Source of the DNA: a virus
Virus record (IMG/VR): IMGVR_UViG_3300043409_000666
Location: 1-23,261 of that record
Length of the DNA stretch: 23,261 nt
Reading direction: 5' to 3' (one strand)
Below the pieces are notes generated by a model. It searched no databases, was not told the origin of the DNA, and saw only the letters and a list, made by a program, of their open reading frames with translations. Positions 7,402 through 15,353 of this stretch are shown here, in pieces. The position numbers and the translations under genes were made by a program. Within the stretch, counting starts at the first letter, position 1. Each line of letters begins with the position of its first letter.

Positions 7402-7561
7402 GCACTCCTACGGATCACTGACTCTCCTGTATGACGCACTGGCTCGGAAGTACCCCGGTTGGTCCTTGAGTGAGATCAGGGACCTGACCAGCCGGGAACG
7501 CAACAACTGGTTCGAGATACTCCGATGGCGTCGAATGCGAGAGGTGAGTCACGGTGGCTGA
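7391..7561 (+). CDS. Frameshift extension of the tail chaperone (+1 frame)
   Basis: This 56-codon frame encodes a plausible helical peptide (LTLLYDALARKYPGWSLSEI, later NNWFEILRWRRM) with normal codon bias, yet it has no ATG or GTG before its very end. The only TTG (7466) would drop the first half, and the frame is open upstream only to a stop at 7325-7327. A +1 shift at TTT-C (7387-7390) would fuse it to residue 265 of the gp26-like protein, giving about 321 residues. Tail chaperone genes before the tape measure are classic sites of programmed frameshifting (lambda G/GT; Mu). The end overlaps the tape measure GTG by 8 nt. Alternatives: a -2 shift, or a separate short gene of the gp51 type started at TTG. 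Confidence 0.6.
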   Translation, partial: NGTKHSYGSLTLLYDALARKYPGWSLSEIRDLTSRERNNWFEILRWRRMREVSHGG

Positions 7562-9404
7562 GGACCCGACGTTCAGTGGGATGAGCAGCACTGGCGACGC
7601 CGCTGAAGCCTTCGCCAAGGTCACGTCCCAGATCAAGTCCGACATGGCGGCGATGGAGAGGTCCGCCAAGAAGATCGAGCAGCATCTAGGCAAGGCGTCC
7701 AAGTACTCCCTTGGGGGAGGTGGCGTAGGCAGCGCTGACAAGGGCTCTGGGGGTACGGGGGACGCAGCCCCCGCCTTCACCGGATCCTCGCTGGGCGCGA
7801 TCTCGGTGTCCCAGTTGGGCGGGGCAAAGGGCGTGGGCTACGGCGCTGCCTTCAGCGGTGGAGGCATCGCTGGGGCTCTTGGAGCGTTCGGGGGCGGGGG
7901 GTTCTCAGGAGGCATGGCTGGTGGCCTCGCCTTCGCTGGTCTGCCTGATCTGGTCATGCGCCCAGAGCGTGCCCTGAACATGGAGGGTGCTCGGTTCGGG
8001 ATGGCTCAGGCCACCGGATCGTTCGGCACCTTCCAGAACATGATGAACACGGCTCGCAACCAGTTCAACGTGCAGAACGAGCAAGCGTTCATGAACACCA
8101 TGGTCTACGGCACCCAGCGCATGGGCATGGTGGGTCTGGCCGGTGGGGAGCAGCGGGCTGCCTCGCAGATCGGTGGGTACAACACCCTCGCTGGGATGGC
8201 GGGCATCGACCAGTCTGCGGTGCCGGGAGTCATGGGGTCCATGAACTCCGCTCAGGCGTACTACTCCTCCATGGCTGCTGGGGTGCAGACGAGGAACCCA
8301 GTGACGGGGGAGTTGCTCGGCATCGAGAGTCAGGTCAACCAACTCTGGGGATCCGCTGGGATTCAGGGGATGGGGCAGAAGCAGGCCCTCGATCAGATCG
8401 ACATCAACTATGGAATCGGGTCCGCTGGACGCGCCCAACTTGAGCAGATGTACGGCGGAGACCAGAACGCCGTCAACATGGTCGTAGAGGGTCTGCGTAT
8501 CCGGGCCCGTCAAGGCGGGGATCCTCTCAAGGAGAACCAAGTCCAAGATCAGGTCAAGGGCAAGGCTGGTGGTCTCGGTTCGGAGTACACGCAGGGCATG
8601 GAGGGAACGCGAGGGCTGGAAAGTTCCAAGATGGCGATGGGGGCGGAGTACCTCAACGACGCCACCGCTGGCATCGAAGAGGCTGCCAAGCACATCACCA
8701 ATGCGGTGGACCTCCTCACCGAACTGGAGGGTCCTCTCCGCGACATGGTGGGGGCCTACACCACGATGGCTAACCAGATGGATGTCTTCAAGACGGAACT
8801 CCCCAGAGCCACGGACGGAGTCACCTCCTTCTTCACGGGCCTTCCCGGACTGCTCACGTCCTTCATCATGGGCTCGTTCGGGAAGTCCATTCTGGGTCGT
8901 CTGGGGATCAGTGCTGGAGCCAGCCTTCTCGGGCCTGCTGCTGCCGCTGTCGCTCCAGTAGCCGCTTTGGGTGTTGGGATCGCAGGCGTGACGGCTGGTG
9001 TGGGTCTGGCGGGCAAGTGGGCAGTCAACAGGTTCACTGACTACGACGAGCACAAGGGTGCCAAGGCGAACAAGGCCCTCGCGGAGAAGCCCTACGTCCC
9101 CCGCGCTTCCGGGTACGGCTCCTACTCCAAGGGCGAGTGGTTCGTGGAGTCCGATCAGGTCGCTCAGATCCACTACGGCGAGATGGTGGTCCCCAACCGG
9201 ATCGCCACGGCTGTGCGCGAGGAACTGGCCGTGGGAAAGACCTCTCCGGTAGCCAAGAAGGAAGGCACCATCGTCAACATCAACTTGACGATCCAGAAGG
9301 CGTCAGACCAAGAGGCTGTGTACTTCGCTCAGAAGGTCAAGCGACTGATCGAGGATGACCGGGAACTCATGTCGATTGGGTCCGGGAGGATGGGCTATGC
9401 GTGA
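7554..9404 (+). CDS. Tape measure protein
   Basis: This 616-residue protein is expected to set tail length and leave through the tube at infection. It begins with GTG behind a good GAGAGGTGAG site. A short helical start (KVTSQIKSDMAAMERSAKKI) is followed by Gly-rich low-complexity sequence (about 53-130), long helical segments, a hydrophobic block at about 450-490 that could insert in a membrane, and a C-terminal part with the common GEMVVPNRIA motif. Position after the chaperone and the composition are the basis for the call. It is short for a tape measure; at roughly 1.5 angstrom per residue it implies a tail near 90 nm, which is inference. It has no built-in peptidoglycan hydrolase; those lie in the next two genes. 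Confidence 0.8.
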   Translation: MAEDPTFSGMSSTGDAAEAFAKVTSQIKSDMAAMERSAKKIEQHLGKASKYSLGGGGVGSADKGSGGTGDAAPAFTGSSLGAISVSQLGGAKGVGYGAAFSGGGIAGALGAFGGGGFSGGMAGGLAFAGLPDLVMRPERALNMEGARFGMAQATGSFGTFQNMMNTARNQFNVQNEQAFMNTMVYGTQRMGMVGLAGGEQRAASQIGGYNTLAGMAGIDQSAVPGVMGSMNSAQAYYSSMAAGVQTRNPVTGELLGIESQVNQLWGSAGIQGMGQKQALDQIDINYGIGSAGRAQLEQMYGGDQNAVNMVVEGLRIRARQGGDPLKENQVQDQVKGKAGGLGSEYTQGMEGTRGLESSKMAMGAEYLNDATAGIEEAAKHITNAVDLLTELEGPLRDMVGAYTTMANQMDVFKTELPRATDGVTSFFTGLPGLLTSFIMGSFGKSILGRLGISAGASLLGPAAAAVAPVAALGVGIAGVTAGVGLAGKWAVNRFTDYDEHKGAKANKALAEKPYVPRASGYGSYSKGEWFVESDQVAQIHYGEMVVPNRIATAVREELAVGKTSPVAKKEGTIVNINLTIQKASDQEAVYFAQKVKRLIEDDRELMSIGSGRMGYA

Positions 9405-10701
9405 CAACCCATCGTCTGGCGGGGGCAGCATCACGATCACGAGCCCTTCCTACTCACCCACAGCCGGTCCTACTACAGGGACCAGTGATGCCTCGGGCGG
9501 AACCGGTACGGCGGAGATCCAGAACTTCGATGCGTCGGGTCTCCCCTTCCGGTTCAACCCTCCGATGCACAAGATGTCGCGGCTGGTGCGTCCGGACCTG
9601 ACTGGGGCCTCCCCGAAGAGTTCCTTCGCCCGGTTCTACAACGAGGAGCACAACACCTACGACTCCGATTTCGCAGTGCGAAACGGGAACGGCAAGACGG
9701 GGTTCGAGAACCTCCGACTAGGTCGCATCGTCATGGACGACATGGCGATCACTCGGGGGATCATCGAGGGTGGCAAGAGGTACGGCTTCCGGTTCCTCTA
9801 CAACCCGGCGGAACTCAGCGGGACCCTGAACGTGGGAACGTCGTTCATCCCTGACCAGCGGGCTACCAACACTGCTGTCCTCCAGAGCGGTCTGGAGACG
9901 ATCACGTTCGAGGTGATGCTCAACCGGATCCCTGATGTGACCAGCAAGGCGACGACCTCGGACTACTCCCCGCAGATCTCGAAGGATGATCTGAAGCAGA
10001 TCAAGGAGCGAGGGACCCACTACGACCTCGACTTTCTGTACCGCTGCGCGAGCGGGGTTCACAACACGAGGGCCCGACAGAAGACTGGAGACATCGGAGT
10101 CCTTCTACCGAACCCCTGCCGACTGGTCCTTGGCCCCTATACCTCTCGTGGGGCTCTGGTCAGCGTGGCAGTGACCGACACCCTCTTCTCGGGGGACTTG
10201 GTTCCCACCGTCTCCTACGTCAACATCACCTTCGCCCGGTTCCTGAACATGGCCCCCTCAGATCAGACGAGGCTGGAGTCCTACGGGATCACTCGGGAGG
10301 GTGGAGCAGAGACCAGCACTGTCGATCCGCCCTCCAGTGTCGGCGGGTACGGGAAGTCCCTGACGGGCAAGTCCGTCTATGACTACGCGAAGGGCGCGGG
10401 GTTCTCCTCCACGGAGGCGGACACCATGACGAAGATCGCCAACAGGGAGTCCAACTGGAACACGCACGCCCACAACGGCAACGCGGGCACCGGGGACAAC
10501 TCGTATGGACTGTGGCAGATCAACATGCTCGGGTCCATGGGGACCTCCCGGCGTAAGGCGTTGGGGATCTCCAACAACGAGCAACTGTTCGATCCTGCGA
10601 CCAATGCGCGAGCAGCCCGGATGATCTACAAGAGTCAGGGCTACGGGGCATGGTCGGTCTACAAGAACGGCTCCTACAAGCAGGTCGCGAAGACGTGGTG
10701 A
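9397..10701 (+). CDS. Tail protein with C-terminal lysozyme-like (transglycosylase) domain
   Basis: This 434-residue protein starts at an ATG with GGGAGG 7 nt upstream, overlapping the tape measure end by 8 nt; a further in-frame ATG at 9355 lies inside that gene and has no clear site. Residues about 45-300 form a structural domain (FRFNPPMHK, LRLGRIV, YGFRFLYNPAEL) shared with the next gene. Residues about 325-434 form a lysozyme-fold domain with the catalytic-type Glu351 in IANRESNW and the following GDNSYGLWQINM, as in soluble lytic transglycosylases. It should sit near the tail tip and open the peptidoglycan locally during DNA entry. Copy 3 of the 13-bp palindrome lies in it, in a different codon frame from copies 1 and 2. 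Confidence 0.85.
   Translation: MRDNPSSGGGSITITSPSYSPTAGPTTGTSDASGGTGTAEIQNFDASGLPFRFNPPMHKMSRLVRPDLTGASPKSSFARFYNEEHNTYDSDFAVRNGNGKTGFENLRLGRIVMDDMAITRGIIEGGKRYGFRFLYNPAELSGTLNVGTSFIPDQRATNTAVLQSGLETITFEVMLNRIPDVTSKATTSDYSPQISKDDLKQIKERGTHYDLDFLYRCASGVHNTRARQKTGDIGVLLPNPCRLVLGPYTSRGALVSVAVTDTLFSGDLVPTVSYVNITFARFLNMAPSDQTRLESYGITREGGAETSTVDPPSSVGGYGKSLTGKSVYDYAKGAGFSSTEADTMTKIANRESNWNTHAHNGNAGTGDNSYGLWQINMLGSMGTSRRKALGISNNEQLFDPATNARAARMIYKSQGYGAWSVYKNGSYKQVAKTW
9669..9683. repeat. 13-bp palindrome, copy 3 (exact, extended to 15 bp)
   Basis: TTTCGCAGTGCGAAA, with the 13-bp core at 9670-9682 and one further symmetric T/A pair. It is read as TTC GCA GTG CGA Axx, so the codon frame differs from copies 1 and 2. 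It is 2630 bp from copy 2. Confidence 0.85.
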
Positions 10702-10705
10702 TGAG

Positions 10706-12001
10706 ATGAGGATGCCAGTCGATCCCGGAGGGTCAATCGTAGAGTCGGAGGCGGCGGAGGTAACCCCAGCGTCAGACGCAGAGAAGTCCGCTGACATCTC
10801 TCACAAGACATTCCGGTTCAACCCCCCGATGCACAGCGCGAACCTCTCGGTACGCCCGGACATGGGGAACGTGGGGCAGACCGCCTCCCAGTTCTACGAC
10901 GAGAAGACTGCGCCGTCGGGCTACACGGACAAGTGGGCTAAGGAGGGTCTGGGCACCCTGCGTCTGGGTCGGATCATCCAGCACTCTGTCGTCCCCGGAC
11001 CTGCTGGACAGATGTCCCGTCGATGGGGATTCCGGTTCCTCTACAACCCGACGACGATCTCGACGGCTGCATCGCGAAACGACTCCTTCGTCATCGACCC
11101 CCGCAGTGAAACCAATCAGGTCGTCTCGGGTGTGAGCCAGAACTTCCAGACCGTCTCCTTCACCGTGCTGCTGGACCGGCTTCCGGACATCGCCTCAGGG
11201 ATACCCAATGGTGGGAAGAACCAGTACTCTCCCAGCCTCAGCAAGTCAGACCGGGATGGGATCCTCCGGTACGGAACCCACTGGGATCTGGAGGCCCTGT
11301 TCAAGGTCTGCAACGGCGACTGGAACCTCACCGACCGGGGCAAGACCGCCAACATCGGGGTCCTCATGCCCAGCAACGCACGTCTCATCCTCGGGTCAGG
11401 AGTCAACTTCTACGGCTTCGTCATGGGAGTGACGTGGAAGGACGAGATGTTCCTCGGGAACATGATCCCGGTGCGCACTCGGGCGGACATCACCTTCCGC
11501 CGACATGTGGACATGACCATCGATCAGGCGAAGGCTGCCTTCCCCGGAATGGTCTCCGACGCGACGGATTCCCCGGCTGATCCGAACTCGGGTAGCGGAG
11601 ACAGTTCTGTTGGGAACAATCGGGATGCACCCGTGCCCGGCCACAATCGGGTCACGACTGGGTTCTATGGGTACTCGGGCCATAACGGGTGGGACTACGC
11701 CGTCCCCACGGGGACATCTGTCCACGCGACGCATGGTGGGGTGGTCGAGAGGATCCGGTACCTCACCAACTCGTACGGGAAGCATGTGTTCGTGCGGTAC
11801 GGGAACGTCCAGATGATCTACGCCCACCTGAGTGCCATCAACTCAGGTCTTCGGGAGGGCGCATCCATCAACTCTGGGGACTACATCGGCAAGTCCGGGA
11901 GCACCGGGAGATCGACTGGTCCTCATCTTCACTACGAAGAGCGAGTGTCCGGAACCTCCCGGATCCCACAGTTCGCGAACAACACCGGAAGGGTCCGCTG
12001 A
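10706..12001 (+). CDS. Tail protein with C-terminal M23 (LytM-type) peptidase domain
   Basis: This 431-residue protein is a paralogue of the preceding one: FRFNPPMHS, LRLGRII, WGFRFLYNPTTI and FTVLLDRLPDI align with its N-terminal domain in order. The C-terminal domain is instead an M23 metallopeptidase with all zinc-binding and catalytic positions present: H326-N-G-W-D330, and H407-L-H409 in GPHLHYE. M23 enzymes cut peptide cross-bridges, so the pair of tail proteins should attack both glycan and peptide bonds. A Ser/Asn/Gly linker (about 290-310) joins the domains. The ATG at 10706 follows the previous stop by 4 nt; a second ATG at 10712 is possible. The stop overlaps the next ATG by 1 nt. 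Confidence 0.88.
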   Translation: MRMPVDPGGSIVESEAAEVTPASDAEKSADISHKTFRFNPPMHSANLSVRPDMGNVGQTASQFYDEKTAPSGYTDKWAKEGLGTLRLGRIIQHSVVPGPAGQMSRRWGFRFLYNPTTISTAASRNDSFVIDPRSETNQVVSGVSQNFQTVSFTVLLDRLPDIASGIPNGGKNQYSPSLSKSDRDGILRYGTHWDLEALFKVCNGDWNLTDRGKTANIGVLMPSNARLILGSGVNFYGFVMGVTWKDEMFLGNMIPVRTRADITFRRHVDMTIDQAKAAFPGMVSDATDSPADPNSGSGDSSVGNNRDAPVPGHNRVTTGFYGYSGHNGWDYAVPTGTSVHATHGGVVERIRYLTNSYGKHVFVRYGNVQMIYAHLSAINSGLREGASINSGDYIGKSGSTGRSTGPHLHYEERVSGTSRIPQFANNTGRVR

Positions 12002-12264
12002 TGATCACCAGTCGCTCGCGCTACGTGGACGGATCCATCATCCCGCAGGAGGACGGCACGGTCGCCGTTCGCCGGAACTTCGCTACCGTCACGATCCAGC
12101 CCATGTTCTACACATGGGGTGAGTACGACCGTCTGGATCGCATCGCCTCGCGGTACCTCGGTGATCCGCTCCTGTGGTGGAAGATCATGGACGCGAACCC
12201 CATCATCCAGAACCCCTCGGACATACGACCGGGGACGCAAATCCGGATACCCGCCGATGTTTAG
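12001..12264 (+). CDS. LysM-like tail protein X / baseplate hub accessory
   Basis: This 87-residue protein contains a compact LysM-type fold: YTWGEYDRLDRIASRYLGDP, then LLWWKIMDANPIIQNPSDIRPG and a terminal IRIPAD. The W-x-I-x-x-x-N-x-I-x-x-P-x-x-x-x-P-G pattern is the signature of tail protein X and T4 gp53-like proteins that help join tube, hub and wedge. It starts at the ATG of TGATG and overlaps the next gene by 8 nt. Peptidoglycan binding is possible but a structural role is more usual at this position. Confidence 0.88.
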   Translation: MITSRSRYVDGSIIPQEDGTVAVRRNFATVTIQPMFYTWGEYDRLDRIASRYLGDPLLWWKIMDANPIIQNPSDIRPGTQIRIPADV

Positions 12265-13444
12265 CCTCTTCCCCACGAGGGTCTCGTTCCCACTGACACC
12301 GCTTGACCGGCTCGACATCACCAACCTCGTGGTGCTGCGTCACGAGTACCAGATGGACACGGCGAGGATCACCCTCAAGGTGTCCTACGACGACATCAAC
12401 CAGTACGTGGGGGCGGGCAGCCCGATCTTCGTCCGGTGGGGGTCATCACTGAGGTTCGATGAGTTCGTCGGGTACGTCCACTCGTTCCGACCAGTGACCG
12501 ACGGGATCACGAAGCGCACGGAGATCGTCGCGATCTCTGCCGCCTACCCGATGGTCAACGAGAGCGGGCGGACCTTCACGAACGTCGGGATCCACAACGT
12601 CGCTCAGGAGATCGGGGACACCTACCGGTTCCAAGTGGAGACCGATCCGCACCCCTACATCCATGACCAGATCCTCCAGCGCGGTGATTCCGACTGGGTT
12701 CTCCTGTCCCGTCTCGCGGAGCAGTGGGGGTACGTCCTCCTGATGGATGGGGTCACCTTGGTCTTCCGCCCCCTGAAGGACGTGCTGGCGGAGAACTACC
12801 GGTACTCCTTCAACGCCAAGACCAGCGTCGCCGGAACCCTCGATCCGCTCGCCAACGTCCTCTCCTTCGAGGAGTCCTACTCTGCGACCGGGGACGAGCC
12901 TCTGACCGTGTCGTCCGTGCAGGGTGTGGACCCGATCAGTGTGGAACTGGTGGACCAGAGGAACATCGTCCCCGTTGCCGGGGTGTTCGAGGAGATCGAC
13001 TCCTCGCGGTCAGTGACCTCCAACTTGGAGGGTGAGTTGCGCGCGGCAGGCGTGACCACACGTCGTCAGTTCCCCTATGAGGCGCGGGCTACCTTCCGGG
13101 CGGCGTACCGGAAGAAGCCCTTCGACGTGTACCGGATCTTCAACGACAACCAGTACCGAACGTGGGTAGTCCGCTCGGTCCGCCATACGGTGACCGGCGG
13201 GGACTACATCTCTGAGATGATCCTTGGGTCGGATGGGCTGGACCACTCCAGCAAGTCTCGGGACTCCCAGTTGGATATCAACACTCTGCTCAAGCAGAGT
13301 CGTAGGGCCCGTCGCCCCTACCCGGTGATCATCGATTCTCGCCCCTACGTGGAAGGGGCGGGCGCAAGCGTTGTCGTGCCAGATCAACGATGGAAGGCTC
13401 AGGTCATGACCGTTCCCATCCAAGACCGGGAGGTGTCCGCATGA
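12257..13444 (+). CDS. Baseplate hub protein (gpD / gp27-like)
   Basis: This 395-residue protein starts at ATG TTT AGC inside the end of the LysM gene; an upstream in-frame ATG would extend far into that gene. Its size and place between tail protein X and the gp25-like wedge fit the P2 gpD / late-control family that forms the trimeric hub under the tube. In sequence, an N-terminal beta-rich domain (ARITLKVSYDDINQYVG, FVRWGSSLRFDEFVGYVHSF), a helical insertion with DSDWVLLSRLAEQWGYVLLM and VTLVFRPL, and a C-terminal beta part with TFRAAYRKKPFDVYRIF agree with that family. The tail ends in a Pro/Arg-rich stretch. It overlaps the next gene by ATGA. Confidence 0.85.
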   Translation: MFSLFPTRVSFPLTPLDRLDITNLVVLRHEYQMDTARITLKVSYDDINQYVGAGSPIFVRWGSSLRFDEFVGYVHSFRPVTDGITKRTEIVAISAAYPMVNESGRTFTNVGIHNVAQEIGDTYRFQVETDPHPYIHDQILQRGDSDWVLLSRLAEQWGYVLLMDGVTLVFRPLKDVLAENYRYSFNAKTSVAGTLDPLANVLSFEESYSATGDEPLTVSSVQGVDPISVELVDQRNIVPVAGVFEEIDSSRSVTSNLEGELRAAGVTTRRQFPYEARATFRAAYRKKPFDVYRIFNDNQYRTWVVRSVRHTVTGGDYISEMILGSDGLDHSSKSRDSQLDINTLLKQSRRARRPYPVIIDSRPYVEGAGASVVVPDQRWKAQVMTVPIQDREVSA

Positions 13445-13842
13445 GCCTCGCAGTGAAGTTCCCCTTCACCATCCAGTCAGGATCAGTGGCCGTCACGGAC
13501 AACCCGACGGAAGCGGTCGGCTCCATGATCGTCTTCTGCTTGGGCACGATGATCGGCGAGCGAGTCATGCGTCCGACGTGGGGCGTGGACATCATGAACA
13601 CGATCTACTCCGTCGGTGGAGATCTGGACACGGCGATGCCAGAGGCCGTCGAGAACGCCTTCAAGAAGTGGTTCCCGGACTACGAGCCACGGGAGATCAC
13701 GATCACGCGGAGCCCTGACCGTCCCACCTACGTGGATGTCGAAGTTCGGTTCGGCGCTTATGACAGCGAGGTGGACATGACTGTTCGCGTCGGTACGCAA
13801 CTGCCCGGTGGCACTGAGATCTACACGAACGAGGGGTTCTGA
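13441..13842 (+). CDS. Baseplate wedge protein (GpW / gp25-like)
   Basis: This 133-residue protein has the family hallmarks: an early aliphatic strand and helix (AVGSMIVFCLGTMIGERVMRP), the W-G-V-D-I motif, the central helix ETV-like VENAFKKWFPDYEP and the following REITITRSPD strand. These proteins make the inner wedge that links the sheath to the rest of the baseplate. The length is typical. It starts at the ATG in the ATGA overlap with the hub gene and ends in TGATG with the baseplate J gene, so the hub, wedge and J genes are tightly coupled. Confidence 0.92.
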   Translation: MSLAVKFPFTIQSGSVAVTDNPTEAVGSMIVFCLGTMIGERVMRPTWGVDIMNTIYSVGGDLDTAMPEAVENAFKKWFPDYEPREITITRSPDRPTYVDVEVRFGAYDSEVDMTVRVGTQLPGGTEIYTNEGF

Positions 13843-15353
13843 TGGCTGTCTCTCCGCTCCTGCCCGTCATCGACTACACGAGTCGGGACTACGAGTCGAT
13901 CCGCGCGGATCTCATCCGCCTCATCAGGGCCCGGATCCCTACGTGGACGGCAGAGAACCCGTCTGACTTCGGCGTTGCCCTCGTGGAGGGCTTCTCCTAC
14001 GCCGTGGACGGTCTGCACTACTACCTCGACCGGGTAGCCAACGAGGCGTACCTGCCCACGGCAGTCCAGCGGGAGTCTCTGTACGCCATCGCGGCCATGT
14101 TCAACTACACCCCCCGGCGCGCGGTGCCCTCGGAGGTCAACCTGACATTTCGCAATGCGACTCAGGCGGAGGTGATCCTCCCCGCTGGGACCCGCGTGCA
14201 GGCCAGCGTCCCCGGACAGTCCGGCGCGATCCTGAAGAACTTCGAGGTCCAGTCCGACCACACCCTGCCTCCGGCTTCCGCCACCTCAGAGACCACTCTC
14301 GAAGACGTGCCCGCTGTAGAAGGTCGTACCTACACAGACGAGACAGTGGGCATTTCCAATGGCTTCGTAGGACAGCGGTTCTTCCTCCCTCGAACCTCCG
14401 TTCTGGAGAACACGATCCGGATCACCACCCAGTTGGGTGAGGTCACCATGGAGTGGGAGGAGGTCCCGACCCTTCAGGACTACGCCACTCCGACCGACAA
14501 CAAGTTCGAGACGATTGCGCAGACCGACGGCTCCACCGTCGTCCGCTTCGGAGATGGCCTGCACGGCGAGGTGCCTCCCCTGCACGCGGTCATCCGGGCC
14601 ACCTACCGGGTTGGCGGGGGCACGGAGGGCAACGTCCCGGCCAACACCATCAACACGATCATCGAGCCGGTGATGTACGGAGTCAGCGTCTCCAACCCGG
14701 AGCCCGCCACGGGTGGACTGAACGCAGAGAGTCTCGCCAGCATCCGGTCCAACGCAGCGAAGTCCTACCGGTCTCGCGACCGGGCGGTGACGCTGGGGGA
14801 CTACGAGTCCCTCGTGGTCACGGGCGTGCCGGAGATCGACAAGGCCAAGTCGGTGGGCAACAACGCCTCCTCGGTCACCGTGTACGTCGCTCCTGTGGAT
14901 GACGGAACGAAGCGTCCGCCGCTCACGCAGGCTCTGGACGATGCAGTCACCTACTACCTTGAGCAGCGGGCAATGGCAGGCGTGACCATTCAGGTCTTCT
15001 CCGCGTCCTACGTCCCGATCTTCCTGTCCATGACCGCCCACTGCACCGCCACCGCCCGACAGGATGAGGTCAGCGCAGCGGTCAAGGCTCAGTTGGACTA
15101 CTTCTTCCGCTACCAGAACACGGACTTCGACCAGACCATCACGGTCCACACGCTCTACTCCCAGTTGGCCCAGATCGACGGTCTGGACTACGTGTCGATC
15201 ACCCGGCTGAGTCTGGCCTTCGTGGACCCGGACATTGAGGTCATCACGATGGATCAGGTGGCTATCAACGCAGTCCCGTACTTCCTGTCCGACGGTCTGG
15301 AGGGGGGCAATCCGCTCCTGACCTTGACCATGTCCGGGGGCATCACGGCATGA
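13842..15353 (+). CDS. Baseplate J-like protein (Mu gp47 / P2 gpJ / T4 gp6 family)
   Basis: This 503-residue wedge protein has the expected start (PVIDYTSRDYESIRADLIRL), the long N-terminal helical segment with NEAYLPTA, a beta-rich middle (VILPAGTRVQ, TVVRFGDGLHGEVPP, IRATYRVGGGTEGNVPANTI) and the conserved AKSYRSRDRAVTLGDYESLV block at about 305-325 followed by DKAKSVGN. The FGDG and GG-x-x-GNVP motifs are diagnostic. It pairs with the gp25-like and gpI-like neighbours to form the wedges that trigger sheath contraction. Copy 4 of the 13-bp palindrome lies at residues F-R-N-A-T. Confidence 0.95.
   Translation: MAVSPLLPVIDYTSRDYESIRADLIRLIRARIPTWTAENPSDFGVALVEGFSYAVDGLHYYLDRVANEAYLPTAVQRESLYAIAAMFNYTPRRAVPSEVNLTFRNATQAEVILPAGTRVQASVPGQSGAILKNFEVQSDHTLPPASATSETTLEDVPAVEGRTYTDETVGISNGFVGQRFFLPRTSVLENTIRITTQLGEVTMEWEEVPTLQDYATPTDNKFETIAQTDGSTVVRFGDGLHGEVPPLHAVIRATYRVGGGTEGNVPANTINTIIEPVMYGVSVSNPEPATGGLNAESLASIRSNAAKSYRSRDRAVTLGDYESLVVTGVPEIDKAKSVGNNASSVTVYVAPVDDGTKRPPLTQALDDAVTYYLEQRAMAGVTIQVFSASYVPIFLSMTAHCTATARQDEVSAAVKAQLDYFFRYQNTDFDQTITVHTLYSQLAQIDGLDYVSITRLSLAFVDPDIEVITMDQVAINAVPYFLSDGLEGGNPLLTLTMSGGITA
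14149..14161. repeat. 13-bp palindrome, copy 4 (one mismatch)
   Basis: TTCGCAATGCGAC matches 12 of 13 positions; the last base is C instead of A. It is read as xTT CGC AAT GCG ACx inside the baseplate J gene and is 4479 bp from copy 3. Confidence 0.7.

Noticed and set aside
7905-9173. 422-codon minus-strand frame
   Set aside because: Antisense to the tape measure gene; composition and lack of start signals indicate a shadow.
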